From: Antedon mediterranea
Lineage: Eukaryota > Echinodermata > Crinoidea > Comatulida > Antedonidae
NCBI RefSeq assembly: GCF_964355755.1
Contig: NC_092675.1
Location: 17,003,312-17,067,311 of the forward strand
Length of the DNA: 64,000 nt
Reading direction: 5' to 3'
Part shown: in pieces, positions 56,301 to 64,000 of the stretch
Numbering within the stretch: the first letter of the stretch is position 1
How the letters are laid out: every line of letters begins with the position of its first letter
Program-made: the position numbers and the translations under genes
The notes under the pieces: model-generated
What the model saw: only the letters and a program-made list of their open reading frames with translations
Databases searched by the model: none
Told to the model about the DNA's origin: nothing

Positions 56301-59300
56301 TTTACAAATTTACATTAAGAGTTGTAAATATTTAAAATGAACTTATGAAGTACACTGTGCTGCACATGTTAAACTTCTCAAATCTCAATGATGCTGAAAA
56401 AAAAAACATGTTTTAGTGTTATTATATATTTTGTTGATTCTGTCAAGTGACAGACATATGTAGCCGCATTTATGTTTTCTTTGAAATTAAAAATTACAAA
56501 CACCACCTATCCATACTTACTACTGGGTTTTATACAGTATAACTGACTTGGTACTAAGTTTTGTTAGAATTTATAAATCATGACACTTAGCAATTTATAA
56601 ATATTTCAGTATTTCATCCCTTTTATATAATTAACTGCTATTTTCAAACGTTTGTATCTTTTACTGTTTTTTAATCGGTGAAAATAAGACCTAAGCCAGA
56701 TTTCAGTGTTTGCCCAAATACATTGGATGGTTGAATTTCTAACTTTATTAAAATGTTCTCCAAAATTATTTTAATTTTGCAGTGTTGCACTAAAATCTTA
56801 AAGTGTTAGAGATGAATGTTTATAGATTGATTCACTTTGGTTCTTTGCAGTGAGCTATCAAGGGACCTACTTTCTCAGAAACATAGCAAAACTATTTCTC
56901 TCAGGTGTTTTAACCTATTTTTAAATTAGGATGCATTCACCTTTAAACTGTAGCATAGTAGTAAAATACAAGATGTAGCAATACCTTACTACTGCACATA
57001 CCGATATCATGCTGTGTTAAACTGAGTAATTTAACAGAACACCTAGGGAGAAAGATAGCAAAATACACACATGCAAAGCTAACTACTATTTACAAAAACA
57101 TCGTTCATTTCAGAAAGATGGAATTCCAAATAGAAATGTAGGTTTCTATGAGAATATTTATAATAGACTAGAACGCGGGCCAATCCAAGGGTTTTGGGTT
57201 CAAATCTCATCTTATGGCAGGATTTGTTCTCATGACAACAACATTAATTCCACTGTTTAAATGTAGAGCATATTGTATTTGTTCTTTAAAAAGGATTGCC
57301 ACCTTTAAGAATAGTTGTATGAATTCACTTTGTTTTGTTTTGTATAATAATAATAATTGTTTTGCTTTTGTTCTGTAATTTTAATGTATCTCGTCATTTC
57401 TTGAGACTTTTTTGAATAAATTGAAATTAATATCAAACAAAAAAAAAACACCTATTTAAGTATTAATTAACATCCAACTTGTTTCATTTATGTACTCTAC
57501 TTTGTTTTATTGTGCAACATCATTTTAATAAATAGTAGAACCAGATTTAAGAGATTGAAGGAGGAGAGAGGACACCATCGGGTAATAAAAGTCTCCTGAA
57601 TAAGGTTGGCCATAGAGTTATCACTGTTACAAGTCAAGGAGTAGGGCCTACTGTACAATACATAATCATAATGATTAACAATGAATACTGTTCATCGAGG
57701 AATTATTCATATCTTAATTGTGTTATGTATTATTAAAATACTTAATTCTAAATATAGAAATATATAAAAAGCTATATTGATATGACTGTTATTGTAAGTA
57801 AGTATATAAAAAGCATTCATGGTGGTTAATTTTCCCTGTCAGTGTCATCAATCCTTTGTATAACTGCCATAGGGTAATGATTTGCAAAATGTAAATTTAT
57901 ACTGTAGGAGGAGGAGCTTTTGTTCAGTTATTCTAAAGGTATTGTTGTGATTATAATATCAAAGTCATCCTTTTTAATTAATGCATTCTCATAAAACCAG
58001 TGCCAGGTTTAGGATTTTGAAATAGGAGGCCTAGGACCTAAAAATGATAATGAAGTGCACCTCATCAATATCCTATCGGTTGCATTGCTGGTTCTTCCCT
58101 AACCTTTTTTAATCCAAAAGATCTAAATGGTGGTCATTATTTGAAGGTAAAAATGCTTATATTTTTGTCTAGTCAGGGTGTAAATAGATACAAATTTCCT
58201 GTAAAATATCTAATGACTAAACACATTTTTTCAATTGATTCTTTTAAAGTATGTTTAAAAAACTTACTTTGTTTTTTTATAGCTATTTTTCATTCATCAT
58301 TGTTCATGAGAAACAATGCTATTCTATAGCTAGTTTCTATCCAGCCCAATGTAAACCTTTGCTATTATTTTAGCTTTCACACCAGTCCCACCAAATTTCC
58401 CTAATTATAATATAATAAGGGAAACTTACTGCATTCTCACTCCTGAGGACGATCAAAGTACATGTCTAGTACATGCAATCGAAATCGGACATAAGTCGCA
58501 TGTGTAGATTTGTAGAGATAGCCAAAAACAAGGCTGAACAATTACATTTTTTTTAATGCAATGTTTACAGAAAATGATAGCTGAAATAGTATTTATTTAC
58601 ATTACCTTGGTGTTTTTCTATTTTGAGACAAATAAATGAATTTTAACATTTTGTGTGGTATGTTGGTTAAAAAGATGTAAAGGTGTAAATAATGTATGAC
58701 TTTCATATATTTATGCTTAAATTGAAAGTGTTCTATTGGGTTGTTTTTAATGTAAATTTTGCATAATAATAGAACAATAGTTAATTATAATGAAGGTGCA
58801 AAGTTTCATTAAAATATAACAATTAGAATACCATTTTGTTAATGTGTAAACTCAAACATTTTTTTCAGTTTATTTTTTTGTATTTGTCCGACATTTCCTG
58901 TTACTTAACTTTAAAAGCTTTTTCTCAAAACACTGATTGTAACAGCCAAAACTTTAGATTCCCTTGCATGTTCCACATATATTGATCGAAAAACTCAACA
59001 ATTCTTTTCAGAAATATATGCAAACTTTATATCAATATAAAAACTTACTTAATAGTTATAATAATATAATAATTAAAAAAATAATTATTTATTAGCTTAC
59101 AATACAACAAGAAAGAATAGTTATAATCAATTATAAAATGGAATAAATTTTCTGTATTCTCAGGTTTATTCAATGATCTCAATGTACCAGACAAAAGCAA
59201 ATATTTTAACGCAGTTGACGAATTGGCATCTTCATTTAGTACCAGGTATGGTAGTATGATCATTTTGTTTAAGGTCAACAAATACTTAAGTTAAGTGTAA

Positions 59301-62300
59301 AAGCAAGGTTTATAGTCCTTTTTCAAGAACACTTGTTCTGTCTACCACCAGGTAGGAGCGAGTCGGCCTCGAACCCATACCAATATTTTTGGCTCTTTGG
59401 GTACGGTAAACGCCGCCCCCTTTCCCTTTGAGTAGTGAGTGAATTCCAAATTTCTAGTACAAAAGATTAGAAACTGTTATTAGAGCTTGAGTCCTGTAGA
59501 CTTCTACTGATGTGTATACAAACCAAATGCTTCACAGCCTTAATTGTGACATAGATAGTGGTCTATAATTGACTACAATCCATTACTGTACAGTGCTCTA
59601 ATTATTTTCCTTGCTAAAATTTAATTTAGCTTTCTCGGAGAAGGCCATATTTGGTGTGATAAGCTTAAAATGTGACTTCTTAATGGACAGAAAATTGATG
59701 AGGTGATAATGAATGATGTGTCTCTTTAAATCGTAGGCTATGATGTCAACAACAAAAAAACAGTCACTAATTTTTGTCATTTCTGAAATTATACGTTTTC
59801 CTATGTTGAGAAAAGCTAGCATAGAAAGTATTTTTTAAATTAATAGGTCATTTCATATTTTAGTAACACCACCACTACAGTACCACTTTTATTAACATGT
59901 TAAAAAAAATATTAATAATTTAAATTATGTGTGCATGAACATTATTTATAAATCGTGTAATATAATTGTTATGATACAAATACTGTATTAACAATTACCA
60001 CATTAATATTTACAGTGTATCTGAATATCTAATGGGTGATGTAGAACAACAATATAGTGCCAGCCCCATTCTTAATGCAAAGGTAAGGCTTTCTTCATTC
60101 AATTTTGTCCTTTTTTTTCTCATTATATTGTACACTCACAGAGCTATTTTATATTGGGATATAGTAGGTATACTATTTTGCTTTAAAATGTACAGTGAGT
60201 TGACTTATTTTTAATATATTAAATTGAGAGAAAAAATGTGATATTTGGGCACATGACACTTTTTTTTAGCTTGATAATGTATACAAAGCTTAACACTCTG
60301 TAGTGTTATATATTTGTGATGATATGCTTTATAATCTGAACCAATTAAAGCTTTTCCATACAGTATATGAGTTTCAGTTATGAACAAATTTTGCAAATGT
60401 GATCTGAGTGATGTACATAATTTCCAGGATTAGCTAATGGCATTATAGTGACTATTGCCAAGATTTATATAACTTAAAATAGCAATACCAATTTGTGCTT
60501 CATAGAATTTACAGTTTCCAAGAACCTGGTGAACCATTGCCAAGAAATAAAAGCAATTATTTAAATTCAACTCAAGAAATCTTTGACTTCAATTTAAAAA
60601 CGATTAATGCACATTATGTAATAATAATAATTACTATTTACAAATGTGGTTTTCGTGGAATTTTACTATAACACACACATGATAATTACTGTAGCTCTTC
60701 AAATGGGTAAATATTTACATTATTTATAGATAATTACAACTATTACTGGTATCTGATGCGAAAGTACACATTTCTGGAGGATCTATGAACAAGAATTTCT
60801 ATATTATATTTCATAAAATGCCAAATTGTATCCTGGCAATTTGATTGGTCAATGTGTCACATTTCTTAAGTTATAATTAATGGTTATACTAAACGAACAT
60901 TCAGCCTTTTTTTGTGTGTTGTATAATTTTAAGAATTTTCTACCATGTTTAGGTTGTGGATTGTGCAAAAATCAACCTATAGTATCTATAACTGTTTTAC
61001 TGTATGCTTTGCATCCAAAATATTTTTTATCTTTTATCTTTTTTCTGAATAATAGTCTAAAAGTCCAATAAAAATGGTTAAAATACTATACGGTTCATAA
61101 TTTGTGTGATGGGTGGAGATATCCATATGAATTGTAATCAGTTATTGTATTTCAACCCCTTAAATTGTAATTAGCAAAGAGTTACAGTATATGTACTTTG
61201 TAAACAGTCATTAATAGCAGCTGTTATGATGTTCCGCGCACTACCACCATTTATCATTTTATTTCATGCATTATCTTCGTATTTGCTAATAATATTATTC
61301 ATTCCGACATGTGTTTGTTTTTATTTAATACCTAAAATATAATACAAAAATGCAGAGAAAAAAATCATTAAATCATTTCTAATAATATATCGGAAAAACC
61401 CTTTCAATACTAAAGTGGGGTTGTGGCATATGTTTAATATTAATAATTAATATTATACTGATTTTCATCAAATTTAGAAATCATTTTAATCTAGTCTGGA
61501 TAAACTTTGTAAACTTAGTTATTTCAGACATTTGCTTTTTTTTTTCTTTTCAAGATAGTTAATACTTTGATTGTTATTCCAATCATTTTTTTCATTATAC
61601 TATTATTAGTGTATTCTTTACTTATAACAAGTGTATTTGGAACAACTCCGATAGTCGCTCATCTGCAATATGCTTTTGTACAAACATATAGACTCTTTAT
61701 ATGAAATTACTCCATATTGCATTACCGACTGAATAATTATTTTCGTACAATAGTACATTTACACGTTGTGTTTATCAGTTGTACTCTCCATACGGGATTC
61801 TCGTCTTTAGTATGCACTTAACTACTCACAGACAGTCACATGTTTCAGTTTAGAACCAATAACAAAGTCGATCTAGCCGGTGCTTGCTAAAAATGGATTT
61901 TAAACAATTATTTATTGTTTATAAATTCACAGGCATACAGAAACTCTACACACCACAGACACAGACAAAATTCTAAACTTGGTCATGTTTTGTCCTACTC
62001 TGACATAATTTGTACTTTAAAGTACATTTGAGAATACTTGCGAAAAAATTCGCAAGTAGTTCTCGGGTGGGACTCGAACCCTGTGTATAAATGGTGTGAT
62101 CTTCCAATTCCAGCTTTCAGAACATGAACAAAAAATAGATTACATGAAATACTGTAGTAGTTATTGCACAAAAATGTATTATTAAAATGAGTATACAAGT
62201 CAATATTTGTATTTACAATTGAATTAAGATTTTCACATTGATTATTCATTTTATTGGACTATATAAAGTTTTCATTTTTGAATAACAATTTTTAATTGTC

Positions 62301-63214
62301 AGTCTAATCATTATTGTTGTTTGTTTTATGCTTAAATACTGTAGCAATATCCTCATGGATATATTTTGGGGTCAAAACTATTATTGTATGCATTACATCG
62401 TACTTGCTGACAATAATCAGCATTAATCAGCAATTATAAATTATAACTATTGCTGGTATTTATGCTTATTAATATTCTGTACTTTATTTTACACTGTTAA
62501 CAAGTTTCAAACGGATATTTTTTATTGATATAGATCTTCTGATGTTTGCTTATTGTAAAAAATTATTATTATTATATTAACATACATATGATAGTTGACT
62601 CTTAGGACTATATCCTCCTTTGCTGCATCCTGAGCAGTGTCTACCATATCTATTCTGAAAAAAAAAAAAAAAAACAATCCCTATTAGTAAACTGTTCATT
62701 TTCACATAGGACCAACATTTTAACCTCCCATCTGAAGGATTAATCATTGTCCCCCTGAAAAAATTGTTTAAAAAAATGTTTTTGTTGAATATGCCATTTT
62801 AATGTCACAGTTATTCACTTACATCTGACAAAACAATTATTTATGTGAAAAAAACTGTAATTTAGAGCAAAAAGTAGTCAAATTGATGGGAAGTTAATGG
62901 GGTTTTCGTTGAATTCAACTGTTTATTCGTCTTTTTATAAGTGAAAACATTTTTTTTTTCTAGGAAGTGATTAACTTTTATTAAAATAGCAAAATGTTCT
63001 ATTCAAATTCTGATTTTCTTAATTTTAATTTTTTATGTTTTTGGGAGACAATACATATTTAAAAGTATTAAGTTGTGACTTTTGTTAAAATGCTTGACTA
63101 ACATTATTTTTCTGTTCATTTTGTAGTCATATGATACTATAATATCAGGATTGAATAATAACACTGAATCAGGTCTAGGGCCACATAGTCACCTTGATGT
63201 CACAGAAGGCCGTG
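38177..63214 (+). CDS. ARHGAP45-like: RhoGAP of the ARHGAP45/ARHGAP29/GMIP family (3' incomplete)
   Basis: Six exons join in phase to 291 residues and run off the window. Residues 1-54 are hydrophilic (K/Q/N/P-rich), 55-130 Ser/Thr-rich and likely disordered. From about 135 the sequence matches the conserved region ahead of the F-BAR domain: LHLTREVRQFQEALGAMRG, LLCILRSTLNRYPAL, LIKQVE and STSVSEYLMGDVE. In vertebrates the last is SSTVSEFLMGEVD (ARHGAP45) or FLMGDV (ARHGAP29). Family members have F-BAR, C1 and RhoGAP domains and inactivate Rho-type GTPases at membranes and actin structures. None of those catalytic parts is in the window. The pattern looks slightly closer to ARHGAP45, but an invertebrate single-copy ancestor of all three is as likely. 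Introns are large (14.6 kb for the first). An alternative first exon is proposed at 49884. Confidence 0.82.
39058..39136. repeat. Two-copy repeat of AGTTAGGTGTAGTGTAGTAA
   Basis: Two adjacent copies of about 39 bp, each with an internal inverted repeat GTAATACTG..CAGTATTAC or similar. Confidence 0.8.
39644..39659. repeat. Poly-C tract
   Basis: A C run in a pyrimidine-rich context, without a recognisable transposon end next to it. Confidence 0.8.
40950..41477. repeat. Minisatellite of 44-49 bp units, about 12 copies
   Basis: AGTCTACACCTTGTAGTA occurs twelve times with little change, separated by GGGCTGGGTGCTTAATGTAC or the GGGTGATTAATG variant. Spacers vary between AGTAGTA, AATAGTA and GGAAA, giving an interleaved order of variants. 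It lies in the first intron of the RhoGAP gene. Confidence 0.95.
42955..43120. other. GC-richer exon-like island, strand undecided
   Basis: This 160-bp island stands out from its AT-rich intron by GC and CpG content. On the minus strand an open frame 43116-42985 follows TTCAACTGGAAG and encodes LFTVSRHAYGVILGCPKLN then SRSAPSHFPMF and RDEDDGH before TGA. The plus strand is also open, giving CDGADRDGDGVFSLGQPRI. I recognise neither. It might be a terminal exon of a nested gene, a regulatory element or a transposon scrap. Confidence 0.25.
43839..43929 (+). other. Possible terminal exon after a strong acceptor
   Basis: TTACCTTTTTCGCAG is an excellent splice acceptor. The following frame encodes LTCSPRQDHVNDFLKVHIEH then HDKETHDNF and TGA. 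With a phase-0 upstream exon it would instead end after ten residues. Part of it (ATAAAGAAACTCACGATAAT) is repeated at about 44232. No homology recognised. Confidence 0.22.
44095..44442 (+). other. 115-codon hydrophobic ORF in intron
   Basis: An ATG-started ORF with hydrophobic stretches (CYFALITICIMISIFIVLW and LSICIVMFTTNIVAYVPYHV). The last resembles helix 6 of rhodopsin-like receptors, where a PYH motif is common. Nucleotide composition is AT-rich and hydrophobic ORFs arise easily by chance, so this is at most a decayed receptor fragment. Confidence 0.15.
45008..45030 (-). mobile_element. Solo terminus of the DIRS-like family
   Basis: GGTTTATCCAGGTAAGTATC reads in reverse as CTTACCTGGATAAACC, the family end. 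No partner or recombinase was found within several kilobases. Confidence 0.45.
45456..45660 (+). repeat. tRNA-derived SINE
   Basis: GTGGTAGCTGAGTGGTTAGG fits a pol III A box. About 45 bp on, GACCCAAGTTTAATTC is a decayed B box. After this head come CCACTCAGCTGTGTATG and GAGTACCTGGATG, and the element fades into AT-rich tail. It lies in the first intron of the RhoGAP gene, sense orientation. Confidence 0.6.
45872..46059. mobile_element. hAT-like MITE with 7-bp target duplication
   Basis: Perfect 16-bp inverted ends CAAGGCAATCTAACAG and CTGTTAGATTGCCTTG, flanked by GTTCCAT at 45865-45871 and 46060-46066. It is the same family as 5250-5466, in the opposite orientation. Confidence 0.85.
47022..47274. 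repeat. 30-bp minisatellite with poly-G interruption
   Basis: About eight units of GTGCCTCCTACCCTAGGTCA plus TCCTGAACCGG. One unit is expanded by a run of 14 or more G (about 47084-47099). Units differ by substitutions and small indels. Confidence 0.9.
49110..49230. mobile_element. Palindromic MITE (family copy 2)
   Basis: AATTTGATCAATCACAAGCG pairs with CGCTTATGATCGGTCAAATT. The outer TACAATGCAAGG and CGCATTGCGTC suggest longer imperfect arms. It is related to 27815-27910. Confidence 0.55.
49884..50012 (+). CDS. ARHGAP45-like: Candidate alternative first exon of the RhoGAP gene
   Basis: 129 nt beginning ATGATG and ending before GTAGGT in phase 0. It encodes MMKLSMRTLISSPPCFRRRT followed by ESIATSLASEIEIEDDNFTP and LSH. 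Codon composition is clearly different from the AT-rich surroundings. It joins in frame to the phase-0 exon at 52951, as does exon 1, so the two would be alternative starts giving different N-termini. No acceptor is needed for a first exon, and none is seen immediately upstream. Confidence 0.5.
51260..51390. repeat. Dispersed repeat with GTGTCCTATTTATTAGGG
   Basis: It contains CACCAGGTTTAACCATT, AAAAGACCCACC, GTGTCCTATTTATTAGGG and CCGCTGAATAGGGA, the vocabulary of the family at 15853 and 20668. The minus-strand ORF across it is a shadow. Confidence 0.4.
52951..53281 (+). CDS. ARHGAP45-like: RhoGAP gene exon 2
   Basis: 331 nt after a strong pyrimidine tract (TTTTTTTTTTAG), phase 0 to 1, donor GTATAT. 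It encodes ESDTSSQRSSIGDVSTTSRD and other Ser/Thr-rich segments (SKSSSSTSLNSDILESQ), then LHLTREVRQFQEALGAMRGI and FSEDE, the start of the conserved helical region. Confidence 0.9.
53565..53708 (+). CDS. ARHGAP45-like: RhoGAP gene exon 3
   Basis: 144 nt, phase 1 to 1, between TTTTTTAG and GTAAGA. It encodes LTESIQCKIQEQLKELLCIL, RSTLNRYPALTTQEI and SSLHLIKQVE, matching the family helix ahead of the F-BAR. Confidence 0.92.
54945..55939. mobile_element. Foldback element with subrepeat-built arms
   Basis: The left end is AAACAGGGTTTCCCTGTTGT then TACAACCGCTAATGTA. The right end, read in reverse, is AAACACAGGTGTTACAATGC then TAATGTA. The outer part of each arm (54968-55100 and 55720-55930) is a string of GCTAATGTAGAAACA units, or their complement. 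The inner part (55185-55560 and 55578-55715) is a string of GACCACCTCTCTTAAG units, or their complement. A TCTCTC tract sits at the centre (about 55563-55577). The arms are unequal in length, as in foldback elements whose arms expand by recombination. No coding capacity. Confidence 0.75.
55987..56155. mobile_element. GCTCTGTCTACAC MITE family member
   Basis: It begins AGCTCTGTCTAAACTATCAA and ends TTTGATAGTGTAGACAGAGC. The interior has GTGATGTGC, TTTGGTAGTGATATG and ATATGACATCATCATGTCC, shared with the copy at 29783-30017. Confidence 0.8.
56851..56904 (+). CDS. Possible 54-nt cassette exon
   Basis: After the good acceptor GGTTCTTTGCAG, 54 nt stay open in the required phase (1 to 1), encoding SYQGTYFLRNIAKLFLS before GTGTTT. 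It would insert 18 residues between exons 3 and 4 without changing frame. The vertebrate proteins have no clear counterpart and the donor is only fair, so this may be chance. Confidence 0.2.
57150..57440 (+). repeat. tRNA-derived SINE with LINE-like tail
   Basis: GGGTTTTGGGTTCAAATCTC contains a good pol III B box. The A-box side (ATAATAGACTAGAACG) is decayed. The 3' end CTCGTCATTTCTTGAGACTT then TTTTGAATAAA resembles a LINE-derived tail. Confidence 0.45.
57536..57640. repeat. Dispersed repeat with AGTAGAACCAG and GGACACC
   Basis: AGTAGAACCAGATTTAAGAG, AGAGGACACCATCGGG and CTCCTGAATAAGG match the order of motifs in the family at 15853, 20668 and 51260. Confidence 0.4.
59164..59245 (+). CDS. 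ARHGAP45-like: RhoGAP gene exon 4
   Basis: 82 nt, phase 1 to 2, between TTCTCAG and GTATGG. It encodes LFNDLNVPDKSKYFNAVDEL followed by ASSFST. Confidence 0.92.
59290..59430 (-). repeat. tRNA-derived SINE, minus strand
   Basis: On the minus strand GGTATGGGTTCGAGGCCGAC contains a good B box (GGTTCGAGGCC). Upstream GGGGGCGGCGTTTACCG may be the decayed head. It lies 50 bp downstream of exon 4. Confidence 0.5.
60016..60082 (+). CDS. ARHGAP45-like: RhoGAP gene exon 5
   Basis: 67 nt, phase 2 to 0, between ATTTACAG and GTAAGG. It encodes VSEYLMGDVEQQYSASPILN then AK. The (F/Y)LMG(D/E)V motif is diagnostic for the family. Confidence 0.93.
60083..63126 (+). other. Intron 5 of the RhoGAP gene
   Basis: AT-rich. 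It holds a fragment of the GCTCTGTCTACAC MITE family (about 60236-60292) and a minus-strand SINE (61950-62160). I see no further exon. Confidence 0.6.
61950..62160 (-). repeat. tRNA-derived SINE, minus strand
   Basis: On the minus strand ACACAGGGTTCGAGTCCCAC holds a near-perfect pol III B box. A short hairpin follows (ACTTGCGAA, TTCGCAAGT). The A-box half is not clear. Confidence 0.5.
63127..63214 (+). CDS. ARHGAP45-like: RhoGAP gene exon 6
   Basis: 88 nt, phase 0 to 1, between TTTTGTAG and GTAAGC. It encodes SYDTIISGLNNNTESGLGPH followed by SHLDVTEGR. This is the variable linker before the F-BAR domain, whose exons must lie beyond the window. Confidence 0.8.
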
Positions 63215-64000
63215 GTAAGCTTCCTATTATAGTTTGACAAAGAAAAACAATAAGAAAAAATTCGGTTTTAAGAAATAAGAATGCATATTGTATATTATTA
63301 ATACTGTATATGCCTTCTAAAGTACATATAATAAAATATGTTTTTGTTTGAAAATAGAGGATAACTCTCAGGATGGAAAATGAAATAAGTTGGTAGGAGG
63401 CTTGAAAGGAATGCCATGTCCCAGTTTACCACACCAGGTGGTGAAAGGGGACCTCTTCTACTTCCAGTGTAATTAATATTGCGACTAAAATTTCCTAGGT
63501 TTGGTTTCCTTTACTCGACAAGTTCTGTTCCATATGACAGATTTTGAAAGTTGTAGAGTTTAAGGTGATATACCCTTTTTTTAATGGGGAATTAACATAT
63601 GCATTTAAATCACCCACAGGTAGAAAAAAATAGGTAACTGAAAAATGACAACCGTGAGGTGATATTGATTCATGTTGTCTACAATTGAATCTTGTTTATC
63701 TATTTTACGTACAAAAAAAAACACATTAGAAACATTAAAATTGCATAACTCTTCCAATTACACTCTTGGGCAGGCCTAATATGCTCGGTTTTCTGGAAAG
63801 TCTTGTATTCAGAATGTGTGTGGACATTTTGGACCTCAAGAAAAGTCTGGTTTTTAGAGAGTTTCCAGTTTTCCAGAGTCCGGTATTGAAAGAGTTGAAT
63901 GTATAATATATCCATATATACATTTTTCAGACATAGAAAGCCGCTTCCTATTCAAGTCTTAACAAGCATATTTAGTTTTAAATATAATGGTTTTGGATTT
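63215..64000 (+). other. Intron after exon 6, to the window edge
   Basis: No coding exon is recognised. A TTTTTCAG acceptor-like site near 63931 leads to a frame that stops after about ten codons in the required phase. Confidence 0.5.

Larger units (their letters stand above)
53709..59163 (+). other. Intron 3 of the RhoGAP gene
   Basis: About 5.5 kb holding a SINE-like 3' region (about 54068-54140), the 1-kb foldback structure (54945-55939), a MITE (55987-56155), a SINE (57150-57440) and a short dispersed repeat (57536-57640). A possible cassette exon is noted at 56851. Confidence 0.7.

Noticed and set aside
63932-63971. Possible next RhoGAP exon after TTTTTCAG
   Set aside because: The required phase reaches a stop after about ten codons, and the peptide does not match the family.
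1-64000. CRISPR arrays, bacterial operons, ribosomal or transfer RNA genes
   Set aside because: Split genes and eukaryotic transposons show this is animal nuclear DNA. The periodic repeats are tandem minisatellites without spacers, and the tRNA-like segments are decayed SINE heads.

Overview
This is an animal nuclear genome window: AT-rich, mostly non-coding, with split genes carrying GT..AG introns and many degraded transposable elements. Two conserved bilaterian genes lie on the plus strand. The mix of DIRS-type tyrosine-recombinase elements, hAT-like and other MITEs, a CR1/L2-like LINE tail and tRNA-derived SINE-like copies suits a marine invertebrate, possibly an echinoderm. That placement is inference; nothing seen here fixes the species.

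Left part (4986-25894): thirteen phase-consistent exons encode 538 residues of POMGNT1, the Golgi enzyme that adds GlcNAc beta-1,2 to O-mannose on alpha-dystroglycan. The stem domain and whole catalytic domain are present. The N-terminal cytoplasmic tail and membrane-anchor exons were not found in the first 5 kb. The presumed 3' UTR contains a degenerate tandem repeat.

Middle (about 27150-38000): intergenic, crowded with mobile DNA. It holds several MITEs, a DIRS-like composite of about 6.3 kb (30592-36860) with long inverted ends, a recombinase remnant, an internally deleted LINE, a nested hAT-like element with a perfect 8-bp target duplication, and a 1.1-kb near-palindrome. A further palindromic MITE (37456-37720) lies just before the second gene.

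Right part (38177 to beyond 63214): the 5' portion of a Rho-GTPase-activating protein of the ARHGAP45/ARHGAP29/GMIP family. Six exons join in phase. A second ATG-containing exon at 49884 fits as an alternative first exon. The C1 and RhoGAP domains must lie beyond the right edge.

Introns hold several minisatellites (periods about 83, 92, 46 and 30 bp) and a 1-kb foldback structure whose arms are built from two families of short tandem subrepeats. The two genes have no evident shared pathway; their adjacency is simply gene order.
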